From: an uncultured Clostridia bacterium
Lineage (GTDB): Bacteria > Bacillota > Clostridia > Christensenellales > CAG-314
Reading direction: 5' to 3'
Length of the DNA stretch: 64,000 nt
Assembly (NCBI GenBank): GCA_947629985.1
Contig: CANRFV010000001.1
Span: forward strand, 113,329-177,328
Shown here: in pieces, positions 8,511-16,321 of the stretch
How positions within the stretch are numbered: the first letter of the stretch is position 1
Layout of the letters: every line of letters starts with the position of its first letter
Position numbers and translations under genes: made by a program
Notes under the pieces: generated by a model
Databases searched by the model: none
The model's input: only the letters and a program-made list of their open reading frames with translations
What the model was told of the DNA's origin: nothing

Positions 8511-9569
8511 TTAAACATGAGTAACCGCGCCGACTAACTTGCCGTTTTGCACTATCGGGCTACCGCTCATCCCTTGCACAATTCCGCCTGTTTTTTCCAA
8601 CAAATCGCTGTCTGTTACGTGTATAACCATACCTTTGTCATCACGCGAAGTTTGAGCAACGGTTTTAACTATTTCTATATCGTAAGCGCAACGGTGATTA
8701 TCGTCTAACGTGCAATAAATTTGCGCTTTGCCGGGCTTAATTTCGCCTATGTCTGCCACGTCTATCAGATCTGCACAAAAATTCGGCAAAGTGTTGAAAG
8801 TTCCGTATGCGCCGAATTTGTTATTGGCATAAATATTGCCAATGCGCTTGTCAAAGCAAAAACTGCCCTTAAGTTCACCCGCGGCGCCTTTTTTGCCCTT
8901 TTCTATGCCGTCTATCGAACAATCGAACACGCCGCCATTGCAACAATTTATAATATTACCTTTGGAGTCGCAAATAGGATGTCCGAGACTGCCGAATTTC
9001 AAATTTTTGCGTACGTACGTAAGCGTACCGATACCGCTGGACGAGTCGCGCGTCCATAGCCCCAATCTGTACAGCCCCGACACCAAGTCTTTACAAGGTT
9101 TTATAGTTGATTCCACAAGTTGCCCGTCGCGCAAAAATTTGACGGACAATTCGCACCCTTGCGAATTTGCCGCAATCTCGGACAATTTGGCAGATCCGTA
9201 AATTTTTTTGCCGTCAAGTTCCACAACCACATCGTTTATCTGAATGCCGGCTTCCAGCGCGGGGCAGCGTAACTTGCCGTCGAACGCTACGAATTCATTA
9301 AGCCCAATTACCGTTACGCCGTCGCCGTCAATGGTAATTCCAAGCGGATAACCGCCCAAATATACCTGCTCGTCAATGCGCGAAGTTTGGTTGCCCGTAA
9401 ACAAGTTACCTAAACTATCCAAAAAATCGGTTTCGCCACCATTATCAACATCGATATTTGCAACAGAAAAAATTTTGTGCGGCGCACAAACTACACAATT
9501 AACGGTTAAACCCAGCGCCATTTGCAATAGCAACAGCGAAACGGCAAAAATCAGCAAAAATTTTTTCAT
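8511..9569 (-). CDS. spoIVB: SpoIVB, sporulation serine peptidase (S55), apparently truncated at the C-terminus
   Basis: Forespore-secreted protease that triggers pro-sigma-K processing by cleaving SpoIVFA. The 352 residues show a signal/anchor helix (about 3-20), a PDZ domain (about 85-155) and the S55 peptidase domain. The catalytic triad can be placed at H197 (SLGHP), D320 (HVTDSD) and S335 (GMSGSPI); the 15-residue D-to-S spacing equals that of B. subtilis. The reading frame stops right after GAVTHV, where relatives carry on for roughly 15-20 residues. Adding one T in GTTTAA would restore a reading to a TAA at 8479 and give LIYNKDTGDSN. The catalytic core is intact. spo0A, usually next, is absent. 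A vegetative-type promoter lies at 9612-9640. Confidence 0.93.
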   Translation of the reverse strand: MKKFLLIFAVSLLLLQMALGLTVNCVVCAPHKIFSVANIDVDNGGETDFLDSLGNLFTGNQTSRIDEQVYLGGYPLGITIDGDGVTVIGLNEFVAFDGKLRCPALEAGIQINDVVVELDGKKIYGSAKLSEIAANSQGCELSVKFLRDGQLVESTIKPCKDLVSGLYRLGLWTRDSSSGIGTLTYVRKNLKFGSLGHPICDSKGNIINCCNGGVFDCSIDGIEKGKKGAAGELKGSFCFDKRIGNIYANNKFGAYGTFNTLPNFCADLIDVADIGEIKPGKAQIYCTLDDNHRCAYDIEIVKTVAQTSRDDKGMVIHVTDSDLLEKTGGIVQGMSGSPIVQNGKLVGAVTHV

Positions 9570-9611
9570 ACTTACCTCAAAATGCTACAAATAGTTTGTG
9601 AAACGAACCTT

Positions 9612-9640
9612 ATAATATACGTCGGCGCAAATAACGTCAA
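9612..9640 (-). promoter_or_regulatory. Promoter of spoIVB, sigma-A-like
   Basis: TTGACG and TATTAT with a 17-nt spacer on the minus strand, start site near 9605. A weaker sigma-G-like pair (GTATA with CAAACTA further down) can be read in the same region, as expected for a forespore gene; which is used cannot be decided here. Confidence 0.55.
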
Positions 9641-9644
9641 ACAT

Positions 9645-9671
9645 AAAAGGACTCGCATATATTGCGAGCCT
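9645..9671 (-). terminator. Intrinsic terminator after recN
   Basis: Stem CTCGCA / TGCGAG with flanking G-C pairs, a 5-nt loop and TTTT on the minus strand, about 65 nt after the recN stop. It separates the OLE-dxs-argR-recN transcript from spoIVB. Confidence 0.75.
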
Positions 9672-9678
9672 CTTTCAT

Positions 9679-9727
9679 TACTATGTCTAAAATAGTACTA
9701 TGTATAATTGCAAATATTAAAGTAGTA
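9679..9727. repeat. Dispersed palindromic repeat, copy 1
   Basis: TACTAT-N7-ATAGTA core at 9679-9697, followed by a tail (TATGTATAATTGCAAAT, then AAAGTAGTAA) that is shared with copy 3 at 46654-46703. It lies in the 3' untranslated region of recN, before the terminator. Confidence 0.6.
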
Positions 9728-9735
9728 AATACGGT

Positions 9736-11457
9736 TTAAGAGCGTTTTGTAAGAGTATTTTTGTATTTTACGGACCAATCAAGCAGTTCGCGCGCGTTAG
9801 CCAACGCATGATTACCGATCGCACCCATCAACCGCGCCACTTCTTCGGCGCGCCGCTGCTCATCAGACAAACAAGTTACAACAGTGTTAGTTTTACCGTT
9901 ATTCAGACGCTTTTCAATCAAAAAATTGTCGTCCGCCATCGCCGCAATTTGCGGTAAGTGAGTAATAACAATGCATTGATAGCCGTCTTGTTCCGCGTTT
10001 GACACATTAGCAAGTTTAGTTGCGACCATTTGCGCCATATTACCGGAAATTCCCGCGTCTATTTCGTCGAACACCATTGTGGGTATTTTTTCCGCAAGGG
10101 CAGTTATATTTTTAACCGCCAACATAAAACGGGACATTTCGCCGCCGGATATTACTTTTGCCAAAGGTTTTAACGGTTCGCCGACATTTGCCGACATCAA
10201 AAATTCCACACTGTCAAAACCGTTGGCAGCAGGAGAACGGCAGTAATCTTCGAAGGACGGAACGTCGCAAAATTCAACTTCGAATTGCGTACCTTTCATT
10301 CCCAAATCATCAAGTTCGCGTTTGATGTTTTGCGACAATTTCAAAGCCGCCGCCTTGCGTAGTTCGGACTTTTCCAATGCCAATTTGTACATTTGCCGCA
10401 AAACATTGTTTTTGTCGGCATTAAGTTGTTCAATACGTTCGGTTGCATTTACCAAATTGTCGTACTGAATTTGCGCTTGACGCAAAAACGCGCGGACATC
10501 TTCCATAGTGCCGCCATACTTGCGCTTGATCTGACGTATTTTTTCCAAGCGTTCTTCCATACGATCGACGTCGTATTCGCTGAAATCCGTTGCCTGCAAG
10601 ATATTTTCCAAACTTGCAGATACATCTTCAAGATCGAGACGCGCCGTTTGCAATTGATTTGCCAACGACTCCGCTTCGTTTTCCAACGGCGAAATATTTT
10701 TAAGCAAATTTACAGCCTGAAAAGTTTGGCTTATCGCACCGCTTTCGGTGCTGAGCAAATTATTTGCCTGACCAATGGCGGACGTTATCTTTTCGATGTT
10801 AACCATACGTTTGTGCATGGCAAGCAATTCGTCTTCTTCGTTTTCGCCTATATCCGCGGCTTCGATCTCGTCAATTTGAAATTTCAGTATGTCAATCAAA
10901 CGTTCACGTTCGGCGTCGCTGCCGCCAAACGATTTAAGTTCGCGGTTGATCTTGGCAAGTTGCGGAGCGAGATCATCTTCCAACTGCGTACATATTGTGC
11001 CGAAATTACAAAATGCGTCCAAAACCGACAATTGATTTTTGGGATTCAACAGCGCCAAATGTTGTCCCTGTCCGAAAATATCCACCAATTCCGCGCAAAT
11101 ATCTTTAAGAATTGCCAACGTGGCGGTTTTACCCTGAATTCTGATTTCGTTTTTGCCCGCCAACGACATTTTGCGATTAAGCAAAATCTCAGCGTCATCC
11201 GAGTAGCCGTATTCTTTAAGTTTGCCTATTACGGGACTGTCGGGTTTAACTTCAAACAGTGCGGAAACTTCGGCGTAATCGGTTCCGTACTTTATCAGCG
11301 TTTTGTCCGCTCTGTCGCCCAAAACAAACGCAAGCGAATCGATAATAATCGATTTACCGCTGCCCGTTTCACCCGTAACGGCAGTTAATCCATCGGAAAA
11401 ATCGATATCCAGATGATCGATCAGCGCAATATTGTCAATGACTAAATTTTTAATCAT
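9736..11457 (-). CDS. recN: DNA repair protein RecN
   Basis: SMC-like ATPase that acts in recombinational repair of double-strand breaks. The 573 residues begin with MIKNLVIDNIALID and the Walker A GETGSGKSIIID at about 31-42; a long coiled-coil middle follows, and the C-terminal half carries the ABC-type signature ISGGEMSRFMLA and Walker B TMVFDEIDAGISG. An upstream in-frame reading exists that overlaps argR, but the ATG at 11457 has AAGGT at a suitable distance and matches the family N-terminus. It sits after argR (32-nt gap), the classic argR-recN-spoIVB order of Bacillota. Confidence 0.96.
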   Translation of the reverse strand: MIKNLVIDNIALIDHLDIDFSDGLTAVTGETGSGKSIIIDSLAFVLGDRADKTLIKYGTDYAEVSALFEVKPDSPVIGKLKEYGYSDDAEILLNRKMSLAGKNEIRIQGKTATLAILKDICAELVDIFGQGQHLALLNPKNQLSVLDAFCNFGTICTQLEDDLAPQLAKINRELKSFGGSDAERERLIDILKFQIDEIEAADIGENEEDELLAMHKRMVNIEKITSAIGQANNLLSTESGAISQTFQAVNLLKNISPLENEAESLANQLQTARLDLEDVSASLENILQATDFSEYDVDRMEERLEKIRQIKRKYGGTMEDVRAFLRQAQIQYDNLVNATERIEQLNADKNNVLRQMYKLALEKSELRKAAALKLSQNIKRELDDLGMKGTQFEVEFCDVPSFEDYCRSPAANGFDSVEFLMSANVGEPLKPLAKVISGGEMSRFMLAVKNITALAEKIPTMVFDEIDAGISGNMAQMVATKLANVSNAEQDGYQCIVITHLPQIAAMADDNFLIEKRLNNGKTNTVVTCLSDEQRRAEEVARLMGAIGNHALANARELLDWSVKYKNTLTKRS

Positions 11458-11489
11458 AATGTACCTTTTTTGAGAAAACCTTTTGTGCC

Positions 11490-11942
11490 TTACAATAACT
11501 GTTTTATTTGAAGTTGCACTTCGGCAGCGTCCGCAACGCTTGCGCAAACGGCAAGGACCGTGCTTCTGTCGGCAAGCAAGCCCACGCAATTTTGCAACGG
11601 CAACTGTTCCAAGGCGCTTGAAACTGCGGCGGCACCGTCGTTGATTGTCTTTACCACAACGAGATTTTCGGCGATAACTACCGAAATTACCGCTTCGCGC
11701 ACCACGTTTTTGAGTTTCAACGACAATTGTCCCGCGTCAACTTTTTGCTTGGTAACATATTTATACTTGTTGTCGGGCGTAAGCGTTTTTATAAGACCCA
11801 ATTCCTTGATGTCGCGAGAAATTGTCGCCTGCGTAATATCGAAGCCGGCATAGCGCAATTCGGAAACCAATTCGTCCTGAGTTTCTATATCTTTGTTGGA
11901 AATTATATTAAGTATTGTTGATTGCCTTGATGCTCTGGACAT
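11490..11942 (-). CDS. argR: Arginine repressor ArgR/AhrC
   Basis: Arginine-dependent hexameric regulator of arginine metabolism; 150 residues. The N-terminal winged helix contains TQDELVSELRYAGFDITQAT (about 21-40) and the recognition-helix segment ATISRDIKELGLIK; the C-terminal half is the oligomerisation and arginine-binding domain. GGAGG precedes the ATG by four bases. No arginine genes are in the window; the position between dxs and recN is conserved in Bacillota and says little about regulation. A perfect 23-bp palindrome lies 60 bp upstream. Confidence 0.95.
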   Translation of the reverse strand: MSRASRQSTILNIISNKDIETQDELVSELRYAGFDITQATISRDIKELGLIKTLTPDNKYKYVTKQKVDAGQLSLKLKNVVREAVISVVIAENLVVVKTINDGAAAVSSALEQLPLQNCVGLLADRSTVLAVCASVADAAEVQLQIKQLL

Positions 11943-12001
11943 TTCGCCTCCGATTTAATGCTGTTTTGCGCTTAACTATGCCGATTTTAGCAATTTTACA
12001 G

Positions 12002-12024
12002 AATACTATGTGTGATATAGTATT
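12002..12024. repeat. Dispersed palindromic repeat, copy 2
   Basis: Perfect palindrome AATACTAT-N7-ATAGTATT in the dxs-argR gap, 60 bp upstream of the argR start. On the minus strand it lies between possible -35 (TTGAAT) and -10 (TATTCT) hexamers 16 nt apart, an operator-like position. It does not resemble known ARG boxes. Confidence 0.65.
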
Positions 12025-12087
12025 CAACTCGCCACTTTCGAGATTTTTTTTCTATTATACAATAATTTGCGTTTCGGTTCAACAAAA

Positions 12088-13881
12088 TTACAACATTTTT
12101 TCGATAACTGCCCGTACACTATCGACGTCAAGTCCGCTTTGATGTATTTGCTCGTCTACGGTTGCGTGCTTAATGTATGTATCGTCCACGCCCAAATTGC
12201 GCACCGTTATGCCGCGGTTTTGCGCAAAATGCATTGTCAACAGACTTCCGAACCCGCCGTAAACTACGTTCTCTTCCAATGTGATAACGTTGCAATCTAC
12301 GCCGTTCAAATATTCTTCGTCCAACGGTTTTACTGTCGTAACGCCCACTACTTCAACACTGTCAATATTCTCCGACGCGGACAAGCCTATATTTAACATT
12401 TTGGCGCCCACGCACAATACACAAAGTCTGCGAGCCGATCCGCCCTGTTTTACTATATCCCAATGCATAGTGAAATCGCGGCTTTCGCTATCGAGCGTTC
12501 TGCCGTATCTGATAGCAACCGGTCCGTCAACAGATACGCTCCGACAAATCATTTGCGAAAGTTGGTTGTAACTTGACGGTGTCCAAATTTGCAAATTGGG
12601 AATATGCGACAAATACGACAAATCAAACAGCCCCTGATGTGTTTGACCGTCTTCGCCCACAAACCCCGCTCTGTCTATTAGCAATGTAACGGGCAAATTT
12701 TGCAATGCCACATCGTGCAAAATACAATCGTAACTGCGCTGCAAAAAAGTAGAATATATTGCAACAAACGGACGCATACCACCCTTTGCCAAGCCTGCAG
12801 CAAATGTTACGGCATGCTCTTCGGCTATGCCAACATCGTAGCAACGTTGGGGAAAACGCTCCTTGAACGTACCCAATCCCGTTGCGGTTGTCATAGCGGC
12901 GCTTATCGCCACAATGTCAGAACGCTCTTGCGCCAAGCGACAAAGCGTGTCTCCCACCACGGCGGCGCTTTCCAATTTGTCCGATTGAACGCCCCCGCGC
13001 GGTACCGAATGGTAATATTCAGGATCTTTTTCCGCAGGCAAATACCCTTTGCCTTTTTTTGTTGCAATATGTAATACGGTAGGTTTGCTTACGTTGTTTT
13101 TTATTTTATTCAGGTAGTAAACCAAATCTTTTACTTCGTTGCCGTCTACAATGCCGATATATTTTACGTCGAAGTTATCGAAGTAACTGTTGCGCACAAA
13201 ATGCGATTTTAATCGACGTTTACACCAACGCAAAAATTTGTACGACGGCTTGCCCACAAGTGGAATTTTAAGCAAAAATTTTTTAAGCCGCTCTTTGTTT
13301 CGGTCGTACTTACCAACGCGCAATTTGGAAAGGTTAAGCGTTGCCGTTCCGACGTTATCCCCGATAGACATATTGTTGTCGTTTAGCACGATTAACATTT
13401 TGGTATCTTTTACGTTGTTAAGCGCCTCGTACGTCAAACCGCAAGTCATACTACCGTCGCCAACAACCGCCACAACGTTGTAATCAAGCCCCAAAGCGTC
13501 GCGTGCCGAAGCAATGCCCAATGCCGCGGATATTGCCGTGCCCGCATGCCCTGTGTTGAAGGCGTCCGATTCGCTCTCTTCGCAATCGGGAAAACCGCTC
13601 AAACCGCCCTTTTGACGTAACGAAGAAAAATTCTCACCCCGTTGGGTAAGAATTTTGTGTACGTAACTTTGATGACCGACGTCCCAAACTATTTTGTCGC
13701 GTTCGTCAAATACGTAATGCAACGCCACCGTAAGTTCCACAACGCCTAAATTGCTTGCCAAATGTCCGCCGCTTTGCATAACGTCGTCAATCAACTTTTG
13801 CCGCAATTCTGCGCACAATTGGGGAAGTTGCTTTACTTCCAATTGTTTAAGATCGGATACGGTCTTTATCTTTTCAAGCAA
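12088..13881 (-). CDS. dxs: 1-deoxy-D-xylulose-5-phosphate synthase
   Basis: Thiamine-diphosphate enzyme that condenses pyruvate and glyceraldehyde 3-phosphate, the entry step of the MEP isoprenoid pathway. The 597 residues include HLASNLGVVELT (about 40-51), the ThDP motif GDGSMTCGLTYEALNN and NDNNMSIGDN in domain I, and the transketolase-type DRAGFVGEDGQTHQG in domain II, which marks Dxs. The start is TTG at 13881, only two bases after the oapA stop, with AGAAGG as ribosome-binding site inside the end of oapA, so translation is coupled to OapA. Other MEP genes here are dxr and ispG; ispA lies on the other side of the OLE RNA. Confidence 0.97.
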   Translation of the reverse strand: MLEKIKTVSDLKQLEVKQLPQLCAELRQKLIDDVMQSGGHLASNLGVVELTVALHYVFDERDKIVWDVGHQSYVHKILTQRGENFSSLRQKGGLSGFPDCEESESDAFNTGHAGTAISAALGIASARDALGLDYNVVAVVGDGSMTCGLTYEALNNVKDTKMLIVLNDNNMSIGDNVGTATLNLSKLRVGKYDRNKERLKKFLLKIPLVGKPSYKFLRWCKRRLKSHFVRNSYFDNFDVKYIGIVDGNEVKDLVYYLNKIKNNVSKPTVLHIATKKGKGYLPAEKDPEYYHSVPRGGVQSDKLESAAVVGDTLCRLAQERSDIVAISAAMTTATGLGTFKERFPQRCYDVGIAEEHAVTFAAGLAKGGMRPFVAIYSTFLQRSYDCILHDVALQNLPVTLLIDRAGFVGEDGQTHQGLFDLSYLSHIPNLQIWTPSSYNQLSQMICRSVSVDGPVAIRYGRTLDSESRDFTMHWDIVKQGGSARRLCVLCVGAKMLNIGLSASENIDSVEVVGVTTVKPLDEEYLNGVDCNVITLEENVVYGGFGSLLTMHFAQNRGITVRNLGVDDTYIKHATVDEQIHQSGLDVDSVRAVIEKML

Positions 13882-13883
13882 TT

Positions 13884-14549
13884 TTAACCTTCTTTACGGA
13901 AAATACTCAATATTTTGGCAACGCCGAAAATAATGTTGTTGGCTTTGTTTACGGCAATTCTTTTTCCCACCGCTTTCAAGGTTATCGTAAGGGTGGATAT
14001 CACCGCATATATCACTACGGAAATAACAAAATTCCACACGGGTTGCAACTGCGTCATTCTTACGGCTTGGGCGGCTATTGCAGCGGCGCACACACCGGAG
14101 ACTATTCCGCATACGTCGCCGACGATATCGTTGCAAACCGACGATACAACGTCGCTTTTTTGCGCAAATTTTACGGCGAGTTTGGCTCCTTTTACCTTAC
14201 GCGAAGCCATAGACAAAAACGGTCCCACATCGCACGACGTAGCCGCCGTTCCGATAACGTCGAAAATTACGCCCAACAACAATATAACAACCGTCAGTAT
14301 CGACGCCCACCACAGTTGCGAGTCTTCCAACACCACTTCGGACGCAGCGTTTACCGCCGCCGCCAAAAAGAATGTTATAATACACGCCTTTAATGGCCAC
14401 AAATTGTGTTTTTTGCGCTTTTTGTCTGCCTTATTGTCGTGTTTTTTGTCCGCAGCACTGTTACTGCCGTTTTGTGTTGATAGCGTTTGTTCCGTTTCTG
14501 TATCGCCACGACTGTCGTCCGATCGCGGAACCGAATCCGAATTTTTCAT
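13884..14549 (-). CDS. oapA: OapA, OLE RNA-associated membrane protein
   Basis: Predicted membrane partner of OLE RNA. The 221 residues begin with a hydrophilic, Lys/Asp-rich tail of about 48 residues, then four hydrophobic segments at about 52-72, 80-104, 144-164 and 171-192. Conserved-looking features are FDVIGTA (about 96-102) and D107, the basic SRKVKGAK (about 116-123), and the D141-I-V-G-D145 motif, the DxxxD signature described for OapA; the accompanying RxxxD motif is not obvious here. The ATG at 14549 is preferred to a TTG at 14561 because GGAG falls within the latter's codons. Gene order ispA-OLE-oapA-dxs equals that known for OLE loci. Identification is from motif, topology and context. 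Confidence 0.85.
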   Translation of the reverse strand: MKNSDSVPRSDDSRGDTETEQTLSTQNGSNSAADKKHDNKADKKRKKHNLWPLKACIITFFLAAAVNAASEVVLEDSQLWWASILTVVILLLGVIFDVIGTAATSCDVGPFLSMASRKVKGAKLAVKFAQKSDVVSSVCNDIVGDVCGIVSGVCAAAIAAQAVRMTQLQPVWNFVISVVIYAVISTLTITLKAVGKRIAVNKANNIIFGVAKILSIFRKEG

Positions 14550-14620
14550 ACTACTCCGCAATAATTTATTTTATACCGACAAGCATATCTGCCGCTCATC
14601 GGTAATTTGTGTATAAAAAA

Positions 14621-15217
14621 GGTGGTGGCTTGTCAGATAAACCTTACGGCATAGGTTCAGTAGGATTTCCCAAGCAAAAACTTCCCGTCGCCGAAGAAGC
14701 AGTTTCCTTTTACTTTTGCTCATGCGGCGTTACCGCTCGCACAACTGAATCGCCACTAAGTCCGTACTATAATCTCCAACAAGTCTGGTTTGCAGTCTAG
14801 AAGATTTCCTTTACAGATACCAACCTATTTTAGTTTCTTTTGCAAAGTTCATTTCGTAAAGCCATCGGTTTGTGTCGTAGGCCAACAAGCACAAGCCGTT
14901 CAATACTCCCAAAACTTCACTCAAAACAGGCTACACTGTACACAGCTTTTTATTCACCGCATAGCAGGTTTAACCTCAGAGAGTAATTGCTTGTCAATCA
15001 GACAACTACCCTGTAGAGTCTCCACGACCGGTGGGAGTATAACGTATGCCATTACGTCTTACCCGCCGATCTTAACTTCCAGCACAAGCCCCCGTTTGGG
15101 CAACGAAAGCCAGCACAAGAAACTTCATCGATATGCCCGTCGGCGGTCTTTTAGGCCCGCCTTCAATACGTCAGTTTCTGACTAGAATACTGCACCACCT
15201 AAATTTATTAAGTTGTA
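14621..15217 (-). ncRNA. ole: OLE RNA (ornate, large, extremophilic RNA)
   Basis: About 597 nt of noncoding DNA between ispA and oapA with every hallmark of an OLE RNA gene: the family is about 600 nt, lies in the ispA-dxs region of anaerobic or extremophilic Bacillota, and is followed by oapA. A promoter (15224-15252) sets the 5' end near 15217. AGGTGGTG at 15200-15193 can pair with CCACCACC at 14628-14621, which is followed by six U, closing the RNA end to end and defining the 3' end. Internal stems include GGCGG/CCGCC (15161-15157 with 15146-15142) and TTGTC/GACAA (15005-14991). The RNA binds OapA at the membrane in the characterised system. RNase P RNA, tmRNA, SRP RNA and group II intron motifs are absent. 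No covariance search could be run. Confidence 0.85.
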
Positions 15218-15223
15218 TTTTGT

Positions 15224-15252
15224 ATTATACCACATATTAACGCAATTTGCAA
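15224..15252 (-). promoter_or_regulatory. Strong promoter of OLE RNA
   Basis: TTGCAA (15252-15247) and consensus TATAAT (15229-15224) on the minus strand with a 17-nt spacer. It lies directly after the ispA terminator, so OLE, oapA and dxs form a separately started transcript. Confidence 0.8.
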
Positions 15253-15260
15253 CAAGTTGC

Positions 15261-15283
15261 AAAAAACGTGTTCAAATCACGTT
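15261..15283 (-). terminator. Intrinsic terminator after ispA
   Basis: AACGTG / CACGTT stem, 7-nt loop and a U-run on the minus strand, 39 nt after the ispA stop and nine bases before the -35 box of the OLE promoter. Confidence 0.7.
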
Positions 15284-15321
15284 ATTATTGATATTATAGG
15301 TTGCATTTCAACCCAATATGA

Positions 15322-16131
15322 CTACTTTGTACGCGAAAGATTTTGATCGCAAAAATCTTTTATAAATTGAAGATCGTATTGTAACGAATCGCAAGATGCT
15401 TTTATTTCGTTACTCAATTTTTCGGCATACTCTATCAAATCGCGCTCGCTGAACATATCCAAAAAGGATTTTTCGCATTTTTTCGAGTCGATTATATCGT
15501 CAATTATTTGATAGCAAATGCCCAATTTTTGCGCAATGTCGTCAAAAACGGTAATCTCGCTGTCGTTTGCACCGCCGCAAATCGCGCCGCAAACCAATGC
15601 CGCGCGCAACAAATCGCCCGTTTTGTGCAAAGCGACGTCATTCGCTTGCTCTACCGTCGTGGTTTCGGTAAATAGATCCAGCGACTGACCGTGGATCAGT
15701 CCGCCTATTCCGCTCTTGCCGAACAGGAAAATACATGCGGCTTGGTATTTTTTGGAGGACAGCGGTCCGCTCAACGCCGTTTCCACGGCAAGATTCAACA
15801 GCGCGTCTCCTGCCAAAACGGCGGTCGCTTCGCCGAACTGCATATGGCACGCACGCTTGCCGCGACGAAAATCGTCGTTATCCATGCACGGCAAATCGTC
15901 GTGGATCAACGAATAGGTATGCACAAACTCTATCGCCGCCGCCAATTCTTTGGCGCCGCCGTTTACGCTGTTGCCGACGGCTTTGCACGTTTGCAACAAC
16001 AGCAACGGTCTGAAACGTTTACCGCCGGTAAACAAACTATATTCCATCGCTTGCAATACCTTGTCGTTGCCTTTGGGAAGGTAGCCTTTCAATATTTCAT
16101 CAATAAATTCTACGTTGATTTTAGTTTTCAT
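15322..16131 (-). CDS. ispA: Polyprenyl (farnesyl-type) diphosphate synthase
   Basis: Chain-elongating prenyltransferase that makes farnesyl or geranylgeranyl diphosphate from IPP and DMAPP. The 269 residues show GGKRFRPLLL (about 32-41), the first Asp-rich motif HDDLPCMDNDDFRRG with the four-residue insertion of bacterial type II enzymes, and the second YQIIDDIID. The product length cannot be fixed from sequence. Its start overlaps the 3' end of xseB by 11 nt, so xseA-xseB-ispA are coupled. It supplies substrate to UppS elsewhere in the window. Confidence 0.92.
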   Translation of the reverse strand: MKTKINVEFIDEILKGYLPKGNDKVLQAMEYSLFTGGKRFRPLLLLQTCKAVGNSVNGGAKELAAAIEFVHTYSLIHDDLPCMDNDDFRRGKRACHMQFGEATAVLAGDALLNLAVETALSGPLSSKKYQAACIFLFGKSGIGGLIHGQSLDLFTETTTVEQANDVALHKTGDLLRAALVCGAICGGANDSEITVFDDIAQKLGICYQIIDDIIDSKKCEKSFLDMFSERDLIEYAEKLSNEIKASCDSLQYDLQFIKDFCDQNLSRTK

Positions 16132-16321
16132 CGGTTATCCTCTTTGCTTTTTCCTGCAAAATTTCAAGTTTGCCCTTGCAGTCGTTTAATATTTCCATAC
16201 ATTCGCTTGCCAATTTGACGCTTTCTTCAAATATTTCCAAAGATTTTTCCAGTGAAACCTGCTCGTTTTCCATTTGCTCTGTCAAACTGTCGAGTTTGTC
16301 CAATTTTTCTTCAAGACTCAA
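16121..16321 (-). CDS. xseB: Exodeoxyribonuclease VII small subunit
   Basis: Small helical subunit of exonuclease VII, which degrades single-stranded DNA to oligonucleotides with XseA. The TTG at 16321 is preferred over one at 16345: AGGAGG lies nine bases upstream of it and the protein then starts SLEEKLDKLDSLTEQMENEQ, like other XseB proteins, with the family pattern LEKSLEIFEESVKL following. Length 66 residues, normal for the family. It overlaps xseA by 11 nt and ispA by 11 nt. Confidence 0.9.
   Translation of the reverse strand: MSLEEKLDKLDSLTEQMENEQVSLEKSLEIFEESVKLASECMEILNDCKGKLEILQEKAKRITDEN

Noticed and set aside
10393-11388. 331-codon plus-strand frame opposite recN
   Set aside because: Antisense shadow of recN without start signals.
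12002-12024. ARG box before argR
   Set aside because: The palindrome does not match the TNTGNATWWWWATNCANA pattern of ArgR operators and recurs in unrelated places.
14609-15185. Plus-strand reading frames (63 and 131 codons) across the 14.6-15.2 kb region
   Set aside because: No ribosome-binding sites or family similarity; they lie antisense to the predicted OLE RNA, whose structure explains the long noncoding stretch.
14600-15230. RNase P RNA, tmRNA, SRP RNA or group II intron
   Set aside because: Typical conserved motifs (RNase P P4 strands, a tmRNA tag frame with tRNA-like ends, SRP helix 8, intron domain V) were not found; size, synteny and the oapA neighbour fit OLE.
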